The translations under genes and the position numbers were made by a program. From Erodium maritimum (lineage: Eukaryota > Streptophyta > Magnoliopsida > Geraniales > Geraniaceae): DNA of 64,000 nucleotides. The stretch spans positions 61,178,039-61,242,038 of the forward strand of contig OY997593.1 of NCBI GenBank assembly GCA_963921825.1, written 5' to 3'. The notes beneath the pieces were generated by a model. The model saw only the letters and a list, made by a program, of their open reading frames with translations, did not search any database and was not told where the DNA came from. Below are positions 61,410 to 64,000 of this stretch, one piece after another. Position 1 is the stretch's first letter. Every line of letters starts with the position of its first letter.

Positions 61410-62709
61410 CTATTGAACACAATATCTAAATACATATACACAACAAGAGGAACAAAATGTATCAAATAAACATACGTACCATTCTCGAGCTTGAAGCAAC
61501 GTCCACGACGCATGGTTCTTACCAATATCGAACACGAGCCACGAATCTTGTCAATATCGAACAAGACAAAAATTTTTTGTCAAGATTTACATAAAAATGG
61601 GAATCTTGTGTAGAGAAAAAGAAATGGAGGTGAAAGAGAAAAAAGAGATTTGGGAAGAAAGAAAGAGTTGGGAGATGAAAAAGAGATGGGATAGAAGGTA
61701 AAGTTTTTTGAGTGGCTAAGAATAAGTCCAGCAGAAAACACTTGGCCGACGAATGCATGTATCCATCGGCCAGGTGTAACAGATACACAAAAACGCTATC
61801 GTTTCAGCCCTGGACTCGTCCATTAAACGATACGCTGTCGTTTTTCCTTGACTGACGGATGCATGTATCCGTCGGTCAAGAATATCCCATATTTAACTCC
61901 CCCGAACCCTAGTTCCTCCCATTTCAGACTCTCCACACTTCCTCTCTTCTCTACATCGCAGCCGCCCCCTCCGTCTGGTCCGACGCCGTCCACCACCAGC
62001 CGCCGCCCGCCTGCTCCAAAGCCCCTACCGCCGCTCTTCCTCTCTCTGCTCGAATGCCTCCATCTCCTCCCTCACTTGAAGGTACGTAATGTTTGAAATC
62101 TGTAAAAACAGTTGAAATGATTTTAGATTTATTTCAGAAAATTTGAAATGTTGATACTTAAGACGTGCAAAAGTTTGTATACTTTCATATTTTTTACTAC
62201 TTAAATTTATATGAAATAGTTACTTAGGTCCCCATTTTTCTCTTCTTATAATCATATGTCATATGAACAAGTCGGGGTAATACCCGACCCGAATGGGTAG
62301 AGATTGTGTAGGGTATTGATCAGGTTTTGGGTATTAAAATCGGATAGGGTACGGGTATCACAAAATCCGACCCATACCCTACCCATTGCCATCCCTAGTT
62401 TCCGGGCAGTTTAGCTTCAAAATAATTTAGGGTTTAAAGAATGTAGGGTTGCAGAAATAAGCTAGGGTTTTCTGGGCAATTTAGTTTCACAATATATAAT
62501 TGTAGGTTTCGGGAATTTATGGTTGCAGAAATAATTAACCTTGTGTTGAATATGGGTTTCCGGGAAGTTTAGTTTCAAAATAATTGAGGGTTTAATAAAA
62601 TACGATACATGTGTGACAAAGATTCAAAAAGTTAGAAATGTAGGGTTTAATATAATGCACGATATGTTTGCATCCTGAAAAACAAGTTCATTCGTGTGTG
62701 TATTAGGTT
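61410..62709. promoter_or_regulatory. Divergent intergenic region with two CACTA palindromes
   Basis: Between the TNP2 start (minus) and genes read on the plus strand are two palindromes: 61738-61772 (TTGGCCGACGAATGCATG / TATCCATCGGCCAGG) and 61849-61881 (TTGACTGACGGATGCATG / TATCCGTCGGTCAAG). To their right is a leader-like CT-rich stretch (61890-62080) with a good donor AAG|gtacgt at 62083. A plus-strand first exon may end there, with the intron reaching an acceptor at 62709. 62275-62396 looks like a hAT tail ending TTGCCATCCCTA. 'tttccgggcagtttag'-like phrases repeat at about 62400, 62473 and 62566. Confidence 0.5.
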
Positions 62710-63040
62710 ATCCTTTCGATTGATGAAACCAATAGCAGTAGTGTTGGGGAGAACAACCTAACTAGGGCAGATCACATTGATGAAGAAGTTCCCGTAGTGA
62801 CAGAAGTAGACTGGGAAAAAATCAATGAACTTAGTGATGAACAAATTGCCTAGGGGACTTTCTTCGATGCACGAGGCAAAGACTTGCATGTATATTAGAC
62901 GTCTGATTTCAGCTGAAGGAGATAGACTTAGAAAGCAAAGGGAAGAACGAGATAGGGTCGCCGCTGCGAGACACTCTGCTCAAAGCGCAAGACAGACTCC
63001 GTCTGATGGATCGACTTCCAAGCGCGCGACCCGATACTAG
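62710..63040 (+). pseudogene. Small gene A, unrecognised, frameshifted paralogue of gene B
   Basis: After a clear acceptor (tgtattag at 62702-62709) the first frame reads IDETNSSSVGENNLTRADHI ... WEKINELSDEQIA and stops. A second frame continues LPRGLSSMHEAKTC, MYIRRLISAEGDRLRKQREE, RDRVAAARHSAQSARQ and ends at 63040. The two halves together parallel gene B (SSVGEN..., LPR..., R.L...EG.R......ER), so one indel near 62850 has probably broken it. The C-terminal half is basic and helical. The family is not known to me, and it may be CACTA cargo. Confidence 0.5.
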
Positions 63041-63220
63041 TTTACTACTTAATTAGTGTATGAACGATGTTTAAATTAGGTTATATTTAAGTTCGTATTG
63101 TATGACTCGGTGATTAATATGCTAATTAATACATTTTATGAATGCTAATATATGTAAGTTTAAATTTGTTTCTGGTATATTCGTTTTGATATAGTACTAA
63201 GGTTTGCTTTCATTTAGTCA

Positions 63221-63640
63221 ATGGATGACATCAGTAGCGTAGGTGAGAACATCCTCTCAGAGGAAGAATATGATGGACCACCACACGTCCAGCTTGATTT
63301 GCATGCTGAGATGATGCGACTGTTCAACAGCATTCCGACAGAGTATTTGCCACGCACGAGAGCGGTAGCAGTAGCTCGGATGAGGTTACGGGGCCTCATT
63401 AACCGAGAGGGACAAAGGATTTTAGCTGAAAGAGCAGCTGAAAGAGAAATGATGGCTGCAGAAGAAGCTGCTGAACGAGCTGCTGCAATAACTAGGCTTG
63501 AGGAAAGAGCTAGACGTGTTCATGCAAGGCTGGCTGCTTCCGAGGGGTCTCGTACATCTGATGGAGCCCCGTCCATGCGCGGCCCGAAGCATGACGCAAG
63601 GGTGTACGTGCAGTGGCTGAAAGACTACACGAAGCTCTAG
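63221..63640 (+). CDS. Small gene B, unrecognised 139-aa helical protein
   Basis: This frame runs from ATG 63221, just after an acceptor-like 'tttcatttag', so an upstream exon is possible. It begins MDDISSVGENILSEEEYDGP, has LPRTRAVAVARMRLRGLINR, then a long alanine, glutamate and arginine-rich helix (AERAAEREMMAAEEAAERAA) that should form a coiled coil. It ends VYVQWLKDYTKL. No stop or frameshift is visible. It resembles gene A directly upstream. No named domain is recognised. Its position next to TNP2, divergent from it and within the presumed CACTA body, suggests a transposon-encoded accessory protein, but a host origin is not excluded. Confidence 0.5.
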   Translation: MDDISSVGENILSEEEYDGPPHVQLDLHAEMMRLFNSIPTEYLPRTRAVAVARMRLRGLINREGQRILAERAAEREMMAAEEAAERAAAITRLEERARRVHARLAASEGSRTSDGAPSMRGPKHDARVYVQWLKDYTKL

Positions 63641-63895
63641 TTCAAAGACTAGACGCCTAACTAGAATATTAATCTACTATTATTTAACGGATGTGTGTTA
63701 AAGATGACTTTTATTTACGTAGCAGTTATTCTATGACTTTGTTTGAATGTTTAACGGTTGTTTTAAATGTTGTTCACTTTATTAACTAAGTGTTGGTTTT
63801 TATGCATATAACTTCCGTGTGCTTTGACTTAATTATTTGGGATTGATTATAATAGTAATTTGTGATTTCAGTCAAGTCAGGATATATGGAACCAA
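63641..63895. other. AT-rich spacer or intron
   Basis: AT-rich, ending in an acceptor-like 'tgtgatttcag' at 63869-63870. It may be an intron leading into the next exon. Confidence 0.45.
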
Positions 63896-64000
63896 ACTTT
63901 GATCGTCGACTCGAGCGTAGGTGGCGTCGACGTGAAAATGCAGGAAATGTTGTACCTGGTCCACATGGAGTCAACGCTGCAGTTCCCCCACCGTGGATCC
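63896..64000 (+). CDS. Start of a third plus-strand gene or exon, cut by the window end
   Basis: After 'tttcag' the frame ATG 63896 reads MEPNFDRRLERRWRRRENAG then NVVPGPHGVNAAVPPPW and runs off the window. It is rich in arginine at its start. It may be a separate gene or a further exon of gene B's transcript. The product is not recognised. Confidence 0.35.

Larger units (their letters stand above)
49085..64000 (-). mobile_element. CACTA (En/Spm) element, 3' part and genes; right end beyond window
   Basis: The left end CACTACTGCTGATCTTGACT starts at 49085 after tct (49082-49084, presumed 3-bp TSD). It is followed by the first palindrome (GGTGACGGATC / GATCCGTCACC). The element encodes a TNPA-like protein (53082-54939) and a TNP2 transposase (57897-61409), both on the minus strand, and carries dense arrays of TNPA-type palindromes. 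No matching right terminus (..TAGTG) was found up to 64000, so the element is at least 14.9 kb including the 3.1-kb solo LTR. The assignment of 61900-64000 to the element is inferred. Confidence 0.8.

Overview
The window is nuclear DNA of a flowering plant, most likely a eudicot. The evidence is a HAIRY MERISTEM-type GRAS gene carrying a miR171 site, an intron-containing ATG8 gene with GT..AG introns, and plant transposon families (TNP2/CACTA, hAT, PIF/Harbinger, Mutator-like, Helitron, Copia, L1-type LINEs). The species cannot be told from the sequence. Only two genes look like functional host genes: the GRAS/HAM gene (2250-4385, minus) and ATG8 (28552-31106, plus). Almost everything else is transposon, and many insertions can be delimited to the base by their target-site duplications (TSDs).

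Layout. 1-2249: no recognisable gene. 2250-4385: HAM gene, with a CT-rich leader and promoter side to about 5000. 5234-5557 and 13215-14140: two Harbinger-type elements with TAA TSDs. 7844-9923: a 2.1-kb Mutator-like terminal-inverted-repeat (TIR) element. 11293-12990: a decayed LINE ORF1-like segment. 14496-22358: a nested block. A hAT element with a perfect 8-bp TSD contains a Helitron (15553-21168), which carries a broken multi-exon plant gene. A smaller hAT (14787-15546) landed on the Helitron's 5' junction. 22845-26746: a poly(A) retroposon and gene-poor DNA.

26757-35132: ATG8 and its insertions. A Mutator-like TIR element lies just upstream, another sits in intron 3, and an L1 LINE lies 345 bp past the stop codon. 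The LINE has lost its reverse transcriptase domain. 36896-40290: two further poly(A) retroposons, one with a 13-bp TSD. 42901-46382: a Copia element with two 399-bp LTRs, a primer-binding site and a polypurine tract, but no reverse transcriptase or RNase H. 46383-48900: LINE scraps and a direct triplication.

49085 to the window end: a large CACTA (En/Spm) element whose right end is not in the window. It broke a Harbinger-like MITE and was itself hit 64 bp from its tip by a 3.1-kb solo LTR. Inside are a decayed TNPA-like gene, a decayed TNP2 transposase, dense arrays of a roughly 30-bp palindrome (the likely TNPA-type binding sites), and, on the opposite strand, two related small unrecognised genes followed by the start of a third.

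No wholly new system is proven. The strongest candidates for a second look are the Helitron cargo gene, the palindrome ladder that runs through the interior of the CACTA element, and its divergently transcribed paralogous cargo genes.
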